From: Chryseotalea sanaruensis
GTDB taxonomy: Bacteria > Bacteroidota > Bacteroidia > Cytophagales > Cyclobacteriaceae
DNA: 64,000 nucleotides
Direction of reading: 5' to 3'
NCBI RefSeq assembly: GCF_003990915.1
Contig: NZ_BHXQ01000003.1
Coordinates: 124,001 to 188,000 of the forward strand
Shown: piece after piece, positions 44,924-54,959 of the stretch
Numbering within the stretch: the stretch's first letter is position 1
How the letters are laid out: each line of letters starts with the position of its first letter
Position numbers and translations under genes: made by a program
Notes under the pieces: generated by a model
What the model was told of the DNA's origin: nothing
What the model saw: only the letters and a program-made list of their open reading frames with translations
Database searches by the model: none

Positions 44924-46968
44924 AGAAACTATTGTTTATTGCGTATCTAATTCCTTGTTTTAATCTACAAGCACAATTCATAAACCGGAAAGATGTTGAC
45001 GTACAAAGTCTTATAGATGAGTTAATCAGCTATCAGGATGAAGATGCCAACTACGAGGAACTTTACGAAAATTATCTTGATCTACTCAATCATCCACTGG
45101 ATATTAATAATGCCACAACAGAGCAACTAAGAAATCTCTATATTCTAAATGAATTACAAGTCAACAGCTTGATAAAATACAGAGTCGAAAATGGTGCGCT
45201 ATTATCTGAGTATGAACTACAATCCATTCCCAATCTCGATTTACGAAGTATAGAAAAGATTTTGCCCTTTATAATTGTTAGAAATCCGGAAGAACAATTG
45301 AATAGCAAACTTCTTAAGCGTATTCGTTACAACCCAAATAACTATTTAGTAGTACGATCAGAACTAGGGCTTGAAACACGCGCAGGCTTTAAAGAAGATG
45401 ATAGTCTACGCAGATTTCTAGGTCATCCTCAAAAATATTACTTACGCTACCGTAATAGCATAGCCAACGACTTTAGTTTTGGTATAACCGCAGAACAAGA
45501 TGCAGGCGAAGCTTTTGAATGGATTCCACATAAAAAACAATTTGGATTTGATTACTTATCCTTTCATGCTCAAATACAGAATAAGGGAAAAATAAAAAAT
45601 TTAATCGTAGGCGACTATCAACTACAATCAGGACAAGGCTTGGTGTTAGGCGGTGCGTTTGGCACTGGTAAAGGGGGAGAAACAATAAACAGTATAAGAA
45701 GAAGCAATATACTTGCTGTGCCTTTCACTTCTGCTTTAGAAAATTTTGGTCTGCGTGGATTAACACTAACCTATCAGGTCAAACCTACAATTCAATTGAC
45801 CCCCTTCATTTCTATTATCAACCGTGATGCTAACGTTTCAAACGAAAGCCTTGAAAACAATATAGTCTCTTCTTTGCAAAGTACTGGGTTTCACAGAAAT
45901 ATTAATGAACTTATTGACAGAAAAGTACTAAATGAAAAACGTATTGGTTTCACATCTCAATATATAAAAGGTGCCTTGCAAACTGGAATCATTTATCAAT
46001 ACATTAATTTCAATAAAGTTCTTTCACCTGCTGAAAATCTTTATAACCAATTTGCTTTTCGTGGTAAAGAAAATCAAACAGCATCTGCATTTGTTAATTA
46101 TTCTTTTTACAATTTTGCATTTTTTGGAGAACTGGCTTATCAGAATCCTGCTACAATTGCTTTTGTTGCAGGCACGCTTGGTAGTTTATCTCCCTATTTT
46201 GATATAGCCATACTTGTAAGGAACTACCCACGTAACTTTTACACGTTTTCTGCCAATGCTTTTAGTGAAGCCAGTCAACCGAAAAATGAAAGAGGTTTGT
46301 ATTGGGGATTAAAATATAAAATCCACAAACATTGGCAAACTTCCGCTTACATTGATCTTTTTGAATTCCCCTGGTTACAATTAAGAAACTATAGCCCGTC
46401 TCATGGATATGAATGGCTGTTCAGATTGCAGTATCAACCTACCAAAACAATTAATTATTCTTTACAATTACGCGAAGAATCTAAACAAAGAAACCTAACT
46501 ATTGAAAATCCACTTTACCTAACTAGTCAAGGTAAAAAAAGAAATCTCTTTATAAACGTAGATTACACTGTAGCACCAAAACTTACCATGCGGAGTCGTA
46601 TTCAATATACTCAGTATGAATTTAATCAAAACGCCACTCAAGGTATGGCAATTATTCAGGATCTGACTTATGATTTTGGTAAGCTAAAAATTAGTGGACG
46701 TTATGCGCTATTCAATACAGATGATTTCGATAACAGACAATATGCAATAGAAAAAGATATGTGGCTAGCCTATTCATTTCAGCCGTATGCTGGTGAGGGA
46801 GTGAGGCGTTACATACTATTACAATATGATTTCAACAAAAAGTTGAGCTTCTGGTTTCGCTATGCACATATTCGTATTAATGGTGTAGAAAGTATGGGCT
46901 CAGGACTCGATGCAATAGAAGGCAATGTACGCACTGATGTTAAATGCCAAGTGAGAGTTAAATTCTAA
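44920..46968 (+). CDS. Secreted helix-hairpin-helix protein with outer membrane barrel
   Basis: 682 aa from ATG 44920, overlapping the upstream stop. A signal peptide (MKKLLFIAYLIPCFNLQAQ) precedes a ComEA-like helix-hairpin-helix pair (about 44-120: HPLDINNATTEQLRNLYIL, ELQSIPNLDLRSIEKILPFI), then a long region of alternating beta strands ending in KCQVRVKF with a terminal Phe. The combination of a DNA-binding-type motif and a barrel is known in Bacteroidota proteins of unknown role; nucleic acid binding at the cell surface or periplasm is possible but unproven. Confidence 0.78.
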   Translation: MKKLLFIAYLIPCFNLQAQFINRKDVDVQSLIDELISYQDEDANYEELYENYLDLLNHPLDINNATTEQLRNLYILNELQVNSLIKYRVENGALLSEYELQSIPNLDLRSIEKILPFIIVRNPEEQLNSKLLKRIRYNPNNYLVVRSELGLETRAGFKEDDSLRRFLGHPQKYYLRYRNSIANDFSFGITAEQDAGEAFEWIPHKKQFGFDYLSFHAQIQNKGKIKNLIVGDYQLQSGQGLVLGGAFGTGKGGETINSIRRSNILAVPFTSALENFGLRGLTLTYQVKPTIQLTPFISIINRDANVSNESLENNIVSSLQSTGFHRNINELIDRKVLNEKRIGFTSQYIKGALQTGIIYQYINFNKVLSPAENLYNQFAFRGKENQTASAFVNYSFYNFAFFGELAYQNPATIAFVAGTLGSLSPYFDIAILVRNYPRNFYTFSANAFSEASQPKNERGLYWGLKYKIHKHWQTSAYIDLFEFPWLQLRNYSPSHGYEWLFRLQYQPTKTINYSLQLREESKQRNLTIENPLYLTSQGKKRNLFINVDYTVAPKLTMRSRIQYTQYEFNQNATQGMAIIQDLTYDFGKLKISGRYALFNTDDFDNRQYAIEKDMWLAYSFQPYAGEGVRRYILLQYDFNKKLSFWFRYAHIRINGVESMGSGLDAIEGNVRTDVKCQVRVKF

Positions 46969-46975
46969 ATTCTAG

Positions 46976-48223
46976 TCACACCTTCTGCTTCCTATTAATA
47001 AAAGTAATAAGCTTACCCATACTCAACCCTTGTACAACTATAGAAAAAACAACTACATAATACGTTGCTGATAAAAATAGATTCTGGTTAAGGTGAGTAT
47101 CTATAGATAAGGCTAATGCAATAGACACACCTCCACGTAAGCCACCCCATACCAATACCGCCATTGTCCTACCATCAAACCTTTCAATTTTTGGAATCAC
47201 CCACATGGGCAGCCAAATGGATACGTAGCGACTTAATAATACAATCAGAATACTGACAAGGCCAATTATCCAATCCTGCTGAATATTTGGAATTAATAAA
47301 AGTTCAAGGCCAATAATCATAAACAATATGGCGTTGAGAATTTCATCAATCATCTCCCAAAATTTATCCAGATAATCCTTATCGGTTATAGACATAGCCG
47401 TCTTTTTGCCATAATTACCAATAACAAGGCCCGCAGCAGCCATGGTGAGCGGCCCTGAAATATGTAAGAAACGAGTAATCATGTATCCTCCCATCACAAT
47501 CGCAACCGTAATCAATACTGTAACCTGATAATCATTGATTCTCTTAATGCCTTGTGAACCTATATAACCGAGTAAAAAACCAATAACCAATCCACCAATC
47601 ATCTCCTGAACAAACAAACCTGCCACATTTTTAAACGTGATATCAACTTCGCTTCCTTGTGCCAATTGCAAAAGAATAGCAAATAGTAAAACTGACACAC
47701 CATCATTAAAAAGGGACTCGCCTGCAATTTTAACTTCAAGATGTTTACGAATTTTAGCTCGTTTTAAAATAGCAATAACCGCTAGTGGATCCGTTGGCGA
47801 TATCAGCGCACCAAACACAAGGCATTGTATGAGGGGAACATCTAAACCAAGTTGTAACAATAAGGCATACATTAGTGAACCCACAAGAAAAGTAGATACA
47901 ATAACCCCCAATGTTGATAAGATCAGGATTGGCAATTTTTGCTTTGCCAAGTCTTGCATACTTATGTGAATAGCTCCTGCAAACAATAAGAAGTTAAGCA
48001 TTGCTCCCATCAGTACAGATGGAAAATCTATACTACTAACCAATCCTGAAACATAAGTTGAAAATACAGGATAGGTTTTACCAACTGCAATGAGTGCGAT
48101 AGAGGTAATAATCGCCAAAAGCATTATGCCAATGGCAGGTGGCAATTTGAGATATCGACTATTGAGGTAAGAGAAGATTGCAGAGAGAACAATAAGTATA
48201 GAGAACGTAAAGTATAATTCCAT
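46976..48223 (-). CDS. Cation:proton antiporter (CPA1/NhaP type)
   Basis: 415 aa with 11-12 membrane helices. The ion-binding region contains FGALISPTDPLAVIAIL and AGESLFNDGVSVLLFAILL, whose ND motif is typical of CPA1 exchangers, and VWGGLRGGVSIALALSI. It is expected to exchange Na+ or K+ for protons at the inner membrane. No regulatory C-terminal domain is present. Confidence 0.92.
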   Translation of the reverse strand: MELYFTFSILIVLSAIFSYLNSRYLKLPPAIGIMLLAIITSIALIAVGKTYPVFSTYVSGLVSSIDFPSVLMGAMLNFLLFAGAIHISMQDLAKQKLPILILSTLGVIVSTFLVGSLMYALLLQLGLDVPLIQCLVFGALISPTDPLAVIAILKRAKIRKHLEVKIAGESLFNDGVSVLLFAILLQLAQGSEVDITFKNVAGLFVQEMIGGLVIGFLLGYIGSQGIKRINDYQVTVLITVAIVMGGYMITRFLHISGPLTMAAAGLVIGNYGKKTAMSITDKDYLDKFWEMIDEILNAILFMIIGLELLLIPNIQQDWIIGLVSILIVLLSRYVSIWLPMWVIPKIERFDGRTMAVLVWGGLRGGVSIALALSIDTHLNQNLFLSATYYVVVFSIVVQGLSMGKLITFINRKQKV

Positions 48224-48360
48224 AACGATGCAAGGGAATCCTCAAGATAGCAAAATAGTTATTATGTAATGACTAAAAAATCTACAACTGAAAATGTTCA
48301 ACTAACAATAGCTGGTTGATGCTTAACTGGATAAATTCAGCAAAAGTCAAATCAGTTTTG

Positions 48361-48567
48361 TTAAGATAATTGTTTGGGACTATACTTCTTCTTAGCATAC
48401 ACGATTAGTCCAATAACACCAATGATTTTAGTGGCCTGCCCAAAGAAAGTACCAGCTACAAAACCCATATCAAAAGACGTAGCATTACTAGGGGATTTAA
48501 TCAAGAAGGTGTACATAATGGAGAAAATTAATATTACTACCAATAGTTTAACAAACTGCTCCCTCAT
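48361..48567 (-). CDS. Small two-helix membrane protein
   Basis: 68 aa with two predicted membrane segments (about 7-22 and 40-58) and a basic C-terminus (YAKKKYSPKQLS). It lies 25 bp downstream of the L,D-transpeptidase gene on the same strand and may be co-transcribed. I do not recognise a family. Moderate support from length, membrane pattern and operon-like spacing. Confidence 0.5.
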   Translation of the reverse strand: MREQFVKLLVVILIFSIMYTFLIKSPSNATSFDMGFVAGTFFGQATKIIGVIGLIVYAKKKYSPKQLS

Positions 48568-48592
48568 AGATTTTGTTATTCTAAATGTTAAT

Positions 48593-49189
48593 TTATTTAA
48601 ATATTTCTATCTCCATCCCAACAAAGACAAATTTATAAATCTCATCAATGTCCTTATTTTTTAACGAAACACAACCCAATGTCCAATTTTGCTTTTGGTC
48701 AATAGCATAGTCGGAACCAATAGGCACACCATGAATTCCAACCTCTCCTCCAATACTTGAGTTAACAGGTATTGCACCTTGTTTTTTAGCTTTTCTATGT
48801 TTCACCCACGATAATTCATTCGGGTAGTCAAACCAAATAAATTTAGACCAATATCTATGCGGATACATAGCTCTTATCTTAAAAATTCCTTCTGGTGTAG
48901 CACCATCTCCCTCTCTCAACTTATCATCAATGGCATTAAACCCAAATACAACTGGATAACTTTTTACAATCAAATTATCCTTTACTACAAACAATAAATA
49001 TTTGGATTTAGAAACAACTATCTTCAAATCAGTTTTTTCCAATTTTAAAGAGTCCAGCAAATGACTTAACGAAAAACCATAATTAACTAATTCAAAGTCA
49101 GATTTAATATCTGCAGTAAAATCTACTTCTGTATGCTGACCACTACTTAAAAATGTAATGACGATTAATGGCAAAAAGAGAAATCTCAT
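48593..49189 (-). CDS. L,D-transpeptidase (YkuD family), exported
   Basis: 198 aa with a signal peptide (MRFLFLPLIVITFLSSGQ). The YkuD domain (about 60-198) includes GDGATPEGIFKI, the active-site His in GEVGIHGVP and Cys in WTLGCVSLKN. It likely cross-links or modifies peptidoglycan in the periplasm. A small membrane protein gene follows closely. Confidence 0.88.
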   Translation of the reverse strand: MRFLFLPLIVITFLSSGQHTEVDFTADIKSDFELVNYGFSLSHLLDSLKLEKTDLKIVVSKSKYLLFVVKDNLIVKSYPVVFGFNAIDDKLREGDGATPEGIFKIRAMYPHRYWSKFIWFDYPNELSWVKHRKAKKQGAIPVNSSIGGEVGIHGVPIGSDYAIDQKQNWTLGCVSLKNKDIDEIYKFVFVGMEIEIFK

Positions 49190-49243
49190 AGATAGTGTTT
49201 TGCTGAATTAGCTTAAATTTTTTCTCTTCACCTAAACCAACCC

Positions 49244-50464
49244 TTAAAAACGTGCTGCAACCAACAACTCAATATTTTTATACTTCATGCCAAACTTTCG
49301 TGCTAACGATTCATTGGTTAATCCGCCTGAATAAGTGTACACACCTTTCATAAAACCTTTGTGAGAAAAAATCATTTTATCCATTCCACCTTCTTCTGCT
49401 GCGCGCAAGATAGTGGGTGTAAAAATATTGCTTAAAGCTGTGGATGCTGTGTGTGCTACGCGTGATGCAATATTAGGAACACAATAATGAATCACAGCGT
49501 GTCTTTTGTAAATGGGTTTACCCAATGTGGTCATTTCCGAAGTTGCTATGCATCCCCCCTGATCAATACTCACATCAATAATAATAGAGTCAGCTTTCAT
49601 GCTGCTTACCATTTCTTCACTCACCACATGTCGGGCTCTTCCCTTCTCTGCCCGCAAAGCACCAATTAATACATCTGCATTTTTTAGAGTATCGCTTAGT
49701 GTTAAAGTGTCAATAGTAGATGTGTAAATCTGTTGACTCAATAATTGCTTAATCCTTCTCAACTTGTACAAATGATTATCAAAAATCTGCACATCGGCAC
49801 CTAATCCTAAAGCAGCTCGCGCTGCATACTCACCAACTGTTCCCGCACCAATAATCACAACCTTTGTAGGTGGCACACCTGTAATACCTCCTAAAATAAT
49901 ACCTCTTCCATTATTCGCTGTACTCAAATATTCAGACGCAATAAGCATTACCGAGCTACCCGCTATCTCACTCATAGCACGGATAATGGGCATACCCCCT
50001 ACCTTATCTTCAATAAATTCATAAGCAAGTGCTGTAACCCGCTTCTTCATCAGCGCCTGAATGGTGTCTGGTTTTAAATGTCCCAATTGAATTGCTGATA
50101 TTAGGGCCTGACCCGGCCGCATCATTTCAATCTCTTCTAGTGTAGGTGGTTCTATTTTTAAAATCACCTCTGCTTTATATACTTCTTGCGCTGAGTAAAC
50201 AATCTTGGCACCGGCCTCACTGTATTGCTTATCGGTAAATTTAGACCCCAACCCAGCTTTCGATTCTATCCAGACATCATGACCATTGTTTACTAACAAG
50301 GCCACTGCGTCTGGCGTGAGACTGATTCTGTTTTCCTGTAAGGAGACTTCTTTTGGTAATCCAATAAAAAATGAATGATTCCCTGTCTTTACAGGCATTA
50401 GTTGTTCTTGTGTGGAGATGGCTGATTTCGCCAATGCTTCAAATCCGCTTTTCTTCTCGGCCAT
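49244..50464 (-). CDS. ald: Alanine dehydrogenase
   Basis: 406 aa. NAD-dependent conversion between alanine and pyruvate. An N-terminal catalytic domain (GLPKEVSLQENRISLTPDAV, ESKAGLGSKF) and the NAD-binding Rossmann fold VVIIGAGTVGEYAARAALGL are seen; the DVSIDQGGCIATSE motif is typical for AlaDH. About 20 residues longer at the N-terminus than classic members. Its start overlaps tsaE by 26 bases. Confidence 0.9.
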   Translation of the reverse strand: MAEKKSGFEALAKSAISTQEQLMPVKTGNHSFFIGLPKEVSLQENRISLTPDAVALLVNNGHDVWIESKAGLGSKFTDKQYSEAGAKIVYSAQEVYKAEVILKIEPPTLEEIEMMRPGQALISAIQLGHLKPDTIQALMKKRVTALAYEFIEDKVGGMPIIRAMSEIAGSSVMLIASEYLSTANNGRGIILGGITGVPPTKVVIIGAGTVGEYAARAALGLGADVQIFDNHLYKLRRIKQLLSQQIYTSTIDTLTLSDTLKNADVLIGALRAEKGRARHVVSEEMVSSMKADSIIIDVSIDQGGCIATSEMTTLGKPIYKRHAVIHYCVPNIASRVAHTASTALSNIFTPTILRAAEEGGMDKMIFSHKGFMKGVYTYSGGLTNESLARKFGMKYKNIELLVAARF

Positions 50465-50900
50465 GGATGGTTAAGTATAAGGTTCTTGTGGTTTCGGTTA
50501 TGGGTTGGATGTTGACAACTACATAGTCATCAGGTATAAGGTTTTTAATTTTTTCACTCCATTCAATAAAACAATAGGCTCCTGAATAAAAATAATCATC
50601 TATACCTATATCGATTGCTTCTCTTTCATTTTTCAATCGGTAAAAATCAAAATGAAAAACAATTTCGCTATTTACAGTCTCGTATTCATTTACAATAGAA
50701 AACGTAGGACTACTCATATTATCCTTCACACCCAACAAAACACATAGTGCTTTAATAAATGTTGTCTTGCCTGCCCCCATCTCTCCTTCCACAAGCCAGA
50801 TTCTTTCTGATCCTGCTTTTTGCAAAAAAATACTGGCAACTTCAGCAAGTTGATCAATACCTACATCATGCAACACTACTGTCTCTTCACTAACCCGCAT
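50439..50900 (-). CDS. tsaE: tRNA threonylcarbamoyladenosine biosynthesis protein TsaE
   Basis: 153 aa ATPase of the t6A modification complex. Walker A is GEMGAGKTTFIKAL, followed by SSPTFSIVNEYE and the YCFIEWSEK motif, all diagnostic. It overlaps the porX 3' end by 11 bases and ald by 26 bases, so the three genes are one minus-strand unit. Confidence 0.94.
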   Translation of the reverse strand: MRVSEETVVLHDVGIDQLAEVASIFLQKAGSERIWLVEGEMGAGKTTFIKALCVLLGVKDNMSSPTFSIVNEYETVNSEIVFHFDFYRLKNEREAIDIGIDDYFYSGAYCFIEWSEKIKNLIPDDYVVVNIQPITETTRTLYLTIHGREEKRI

Positions 50901-52449
50901 TTTTCGAAGTTAAAGAAATTAAGGGAATGATCATCTCCTCCAAGCTCACACCTCCATGCTGAAAAGTATCTTTATAAAAATTAACGTAATAATTATAGTT
51001 ATTGGGGTAAGCGAAAAACTGATCTTCAATCGCAAATACATACGAAGTAGAAACGTTAAGCTTAGGCAGAAAAAGTTTTTCAGGCTTAGTCGCCACCATT
51101 ACTTTGGCGCCTTCGTAACCTAAATTTTTTCCTTGCTTGTAACGCAAATTGCTATTCACTGCTCGGTCACCCACAATTTTAAAAGGACGCTTTACGCGAA
51201 TGGTACCATGATCAGTTGTAATCACCACTTTCACTTTTTTCTCGGCAACCTTTTTTAGTATGTCCAATAAAGGTGAGTGCAAAAACCATGATTTTGTTAT
51301 TGACCGATAGGCCGATTCATCAGGTGCTAGTTCGCGAATCATTGCCATGTCTGTTCTGGCATGCGATAGCATGTCTACAAAATTATAGACGATCACATTC
51401 AAATCATTTTGAAAAAGATTGTTAACTGAATCCGCCAACTGACGTCCTTCTTCTAAATTTTTTATTTTGTGATATGAATGTTTTATGTTCAGATTGTTTT
51501 TTCGCAATAGCTTCTCCAAAAAATCATGTTCATGGTTATTCTTTCCCTCTTCATCATCTTCACCTACCCAAATGTCGGGTTGCGATTTTGCCATATCAGA
51601 TGGTAGCATACCTGAGAAAATGGCATTTCGCGCATAGGCAGTTGTTGTGGGTAGAATAGAGTAGTAGGTTTCCTCCTCATCAATAGCAAAATATTCATTA
51701 ATAATCGGCTCCAACACTTTCCATTGATCGTATCTTAAATTATCAATCAAAAAAAGAAACACCGGCTCTTTACCCAACATCGGAAAAACCTTACGCTTTA
51801 ATACCTGATGAGATAACAATGGTTTAGGCGCATTGGCATCGTTAAGCCATTTTTCATAATTACGCATTACATATTTACAAAAACTCGCATTGGCTTCTGT
51901 CTTTTGCATAGTCAGTACTTCCGACATATCCTGGTTGTCGTTTTGGTCCATTTCCAATTCCCAAAACACAAGCTTTTTATATACATCTGCCCATTCATCG
52001 TGGTTCAACTCACCTTGAAAGGACATACTGATGCGTTGAAAATCCTGTTGGTAATTCAGGTTTGTCTTCTCAATTACCAGGCGTTTATTATCTAATATCT
52101 TTTTTACCGAAAGTAGAATCTGACTTGGGTTCAGGGGCTTGATTAAATAATCGGCTATTTTGGAGCCTATCGCCTCCTCCATAATCTGCTCTTCTTCATT
52201 TTTGGTGATCATAACCACCGGCAGGTTAGGCTTCAGGTTCTTAATCTGGCTCAAGGCCTCCAAACCCGACATACCTGGCATATTCTCATCCAAAAAAACG
52301 ATGTCAAAGTTTTTATCTTCGCATAGTTCTACTGCATCAGTACCATTATTGATGGGCGTTATGTCGTAGCCTCGCTGCTCTAAAAAGAGGATGTGTGGCT
52401 TCAATAAATCAATCTCATCATCTGCCCACAGTATCGTGTATCTTTGCAT
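50890..52449 (-). CDS. porX: PorX: response regulator with PglZ domain, type IX secretion control
   Basis: 519 aa from ATG 52449. The receiver domain (about 1-125) has the acidic pair WADDEID, phospho-acceptor Asp54 in IVFLDENMPG and Lys in YLIKPLNP. A helical linker follows, then a PglZ/alkaline-phosphatase-like domain (about 215-519) with LIDNLRYDQWK, SILPTTTAYARNAIFSGM and VITTDHGTIRV. This matches PorX of Porphyromonas and Flavobacterium, which acts with PorY and SigP on type IX secretion genes. No porY here. Confidence 0.92.
   Translation of the reverse strand: MQRYTILWADDEIDLLKPHILFLEQRGYDITPINNGTDAVELCEDKNFDIVFLDENMPGMSGLEALSQIKNLKPNLPVVMITKNEEEQIMEEAIGSKIADYLIKPLNPSQILLSVKKILDNKRLVIEKTNLNYQQDFQRISMSFQGELNHDEWADVYKKLVFWELEMDQNDNQDMSEVLTMQKTEANASFCKYVMRNYEKWLNDANAPKPLLSHQVLKRKVFPMLGKEPVFLFLIDNLRYDQWKVLEPIINEYFAIDEEETYYSILPTTTAYARNAIFSGMLPSDMAKSQPDIWVGEDDEEGKNNHEHDFLEKLLRKNNLNIKHSYHKIKNLEEGRQLADSVNNLFQNDLNVIVYNFVDMLSHARTDMAMIRELAPDESAYRSITKSWFLHSPLLDILKKVAEKKVKVVITTDHGTIRVKRPFKIVGDRAVNSNLRYKQGKNLGYEGAKVMVATKPEKLFLPKLNVSTSYVFAIEDQFFAYPNNYNYYVNFYKDTFQHGGVSLEEMIIPLISLTSKNAG
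52439..52446 (+). promoter_or_regulatory. TANNTTTG promoter box for the HD phosphohydrolase
   Basis: TATCTTTG matches the Bacteroidota -7 consensus and lies 41 bp before the GTG at 52488. It overlaps the first codons of the divergent porX. No clear -33 TTTG is at the expected distance. Confidence 0.4.
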
Positions 52450-52487
52450 GAAAACGTTTTTCACCAAGTTACAAATTCCAACGCGAA

Positions 52488-53714
52488 GTGAATAAGAAAA
52501 AGATAATAAACGACCCTGTATATGGTTTTATTCACATACAGAGCGAACTGATCTACGACATCATTCAGCATCCATATTTTCAGCGATTGCGCCATATTAA
52601 ACAATTGGCCTTGGCTAACCTTGTTTACCCTGGCGCTATGCATACGCGTTTTCAGCATGCCCTAGGTGCCATGCACCTGATGGGGAGGGCACTTGAAAAC
52701 CTTCGTAACAAAAAAGTCGACATCAGTGCCGAAGAAATGGAAGCTGCGCAGCTGGCTGTTCTACTTCATGATATTGGTCATGGTCCTTTCTCGCACGCAT
52801 TGGAAGAGTCCTTGCTCCCATCCATCGAACACGAAAGTCTCTCCTACCTGTTTATGAATGCACTCAATAAAGAGTTTAAAGGAGCTCTTGATTTGACCCT
52901 GAAGATTTTTAGAAACTCGTACAAACGAAAATTCTTTCACCAACTCGTATCCAGTCAATTGGATATGGACAGATTGGATTATTTAAAGCGCGATTGTTTT
53001 TTTACCGGTGTTGAAGAAGGAACGATCGGTGTTGACCGCATCATTGCTATGCTAACGGTGCATCACAATGAACTGGTTGTAGAAGAAAAAGGAATATACA
53101 GCATCGAAAACTTCATCACGGCCAGGCGCTTGATGTACTGGCAAGTTTACTTGCATAAAACTTCTGTCGCTGCAGAGCGTCTGCTTGTTAATTTAATTAA
53201 CCGGGCTAAACATTTAGCCCAATCAGGCCAGTCGATTGCCGCGAGTGAATCGCTTAAAATATTTTTGGAGAAACCTGTCTCCTTCGAAGAGTTTAAGGGT
53301 AAGCCACAGCTGCTCAGCCATTTTGGTAATCTGGATGACAATGACATCTGGGGTGCTATCAAGTTCTGGCAAAATGATCCAGATAAAATTTTGTCAACCT
53401 TATCAAGAATGCTAATTGAACGAAAACTCTTCAGGATTAAATTCAGTAATGCAGCTATTCGCAAAGAGGATGTTAATAACGTAAAAGAGGCCGTATCAAA
53501 GCATTACAAGGTACTCAGGGCTGAGGCACCATATCTGTTTTCTTATGGATTTGTGAGCAATGAAGCGTATACTGAAGGTCAGAAAATTAACATATTGATG
53601 AAAAGCGGAGAGGTGGTAGATATAGCACAAGCTTCCGATTTACCCAGCATTCAGGCCTTATCCAAAACAGTGAAAAAAAACTATTTGTGCTGGCCTAAAA
53701 ATGTATCTTTGTAA
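52488..53714 (+). CDS. HD superfamily phosphohydrolase (dGTPase-like)
   Basis: 408 aa from GTG 52488 (MNKKKIINDPVYGFI as translated). The metal site is formed by HTRFQHALGAMHL and VLLHDIGHGPFSHALE; later VSSQLDMDRLDYLKRD fits the YdhJ/SAMHD1-like group. Likely hydrolyses deoxynucleotide triphosphates or related phosphoesters in the cytoplasm. It is divergent from porX by 38 bp. Confidence 0.88.
   Translation: MNKKKIINDPVYGFIHIQSELIYDIIQHPYFQRLRHIKQLALANLVYPGAMHTRFQHALGAMHLMGRALENLRNKKVDISAEEMEAAQLAVLLHDIGHGPFSHALEESLLPSIEHESLSYLFMNALNKEFKGALDLTLKIFRNSYKRKFFHQLVSSQLDMDRLDYLKRDCFFTGVEEGTIGVDRIIAMLTVHHNELVVEEKGIYSIENFITARRLMYWQVYLHKTSVAAERLLVNLINRAKHLAQSGQSIAASESLKIFLEKPVSFEEFKGKPQLLSHFGNLDDNDIWGAIKFWQNDPDKILSTLSRMLIERKLFRIKFSNAAIRKEDVNNVKEAVSKHYKVLRAEAPYLFSYGFVSNEAYTEGQKINILMKSGEVVDIAQASDLPSIQALSKTVKKNYLCWPKNVSL
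53704..53711 (+). promoter_or_regulatory. TANNTTTG promoter box upstream of lpxD
   Basis: TATCTTTG fits the Bacteroidota -7 element and straddles the stop of the HD gene, 106 bp before the lpxD ATG at 53817. A TTTG lies 16-17 bp upstream, slightly short for the -33 element. Confidence 0.4.
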
Positions 53715-53816
53715 ATAAGGTTAGTTATTTACCTGTTATACCGAGCCGGTTGCTTACGCATCCACAACACACAAATAACTATATCGAATAGTATTTAATG
53801 GATGCCTCAATAAACT

Positions 53817-54875
53817 ATGGAATTTACCATACAGCAAATCGCTGCCATGCTTGGCGGTCAGGTACAAGGTAACGAACAGGCTAAAATCAATATGCTGGCA
53901 AAAATTCAGGATGCCAAGCCCGGACAAATTGCCTTTCTGTCAAACCCCAAGTACGAACAATACATTTACACAACACATGCTTCAGCTGTTATTGTAAAGC
54001 AAGACTTCGTACCTAAAAAAGAACTCCAAACAAGTCTTATTCTAGTGGAAGATCCATACTCTAGCTTTACAATATTGCTAGAGGAATACCATAAAATGAT
54101 CAGCTTCCAGAAAGTTGGTATTGAAGAGCCTTCTTTTTTGGGACAGGGTAGTACTTGTGGTTCCAACATTTATCGCGGTGCCTTCTCCTATATTGGTAAT
54201 AATGTAAAAGTTGGAGATAATGTAAAAATCCATCCCAACACAATTATTGGCGACAATTGCATTGTAGGCAATAACACTATTTTACATGCAGGTGTAAAAA
54301 TCTATTCCGATTCAAAAATCGGTAGCAACTGTGTAATCCATGCAGGCAGCGTTGTCGGCAGCGATGGTTTTGGTTTTGCACCTCAGGCAGATGGTACCTA
54401 TAAAACTATTCCTCAATTAGGAAATGTAATTATTGAAGACAACGTGGTTATTGGTGCAAACACCGTAATTGACTGTGCTACATTATTTGGCGACTCCACC
54501 ATTATCCGCAAAGGTGTTAAACTCGACAACCTTATTCAGGTAGCGCATAATGTAGAAATTGGTAAAAACACTGTTATAGCTGCCCAATCTGGCGTTTCAG
54601 GATCCACTAAAATTGGTGAAAACTGCATTATTGCCGGGCAAGTGGGCATTGCAGGACATTTAGTAATAGCCAATAAAACTGGTATTGGCGCACAGGCTGG
54701 TATTTCTAAATCAGTGGAAGAAGAAGGCGAAAAAATAATGGGGTCTCCGGCTTATGATGTAAAAGATTACTTTAAATCTTATGCTGTCTTTAAAAAATTA
54801 CCTGACCTGAACTTACGCATAAGGGAACTTGAGGAAAAGATCCATTCTTATAAAAGCAACGGCCATAGTCTCTAA
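53817..54875 (+). CDS. lpxD: UDP-3-O-(3-hydroxyacyl)glucosamine N-acyltransferase
   Basis: 352 aa. Third step of lipid A synthesis. N-terminal uridine-binding domain ([24 protein letters not shown]) and a left-handed beta-helix of hexapeptide repeats (about 110-310) with the catalytic His in [12 protein letters not shown]. It is followed by lpxC/fabZ and lpxA in the standard Bacteroidota order, with an independent promoter before lpxC. Confidence 0.95.
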   Translation: MEFTIQQIAAMLGGQVQGNEQAKINMLAKIQDAKPGQIAFLSNPKYEQYIYTTHASAVIVKQDFVPKKELQTSLILVEDPYSSFTILLEEYHKMISFQKVGIEEPSFLGQGSTCGSNIYRGAFSYIGNNVKVGDNVKIHPNTIIGDNCIVGNNTILHAGVKIYSDSKIGSNCVIHAGSVVGSDGFGFAPQADGTYKTIPQLGNVIIEDNVVIGANTVIDCATLFGDSTIIRKGVKLDNLIQVAHNVEIGKNTVIAAQSGVSGSTKIGENCIIAGQVGIAGHLVIANKTGIGAQAGISKSVEEEGEKIMGSPAYDVKDYFKSYAVFKKLPDLNLRIRELEEKIHSYKSNGHSL

Positions 54876-54904
54876 AGCCGCTTGAATCACCAATTGCTGC
54901 ATTT

Positions 54905-54937
54905 TTTGGAATATCCCAATAATTGGGCTTAACTTTG
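54905..54937 (+). promoter_or_regulatory. Promoter of lpxC/fabZ with a palindrome in the spacer
   Basis: TTTG (54905-54908) and TAACTTTG (54930-54937) are 21 bases apart, a good Bacteroidota promoter, 22 bp before the ATG at 54960. The spacer contains CCCAAT-A-ATTGGG (54915-54927), a perfect palindrome that could be an operator for a repressor acting at this committed step of lipid A synthesis. Confidence 0.55.
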
Positions 54938-54959
54938 TCGACTTTGCAGGAACCAAAAG

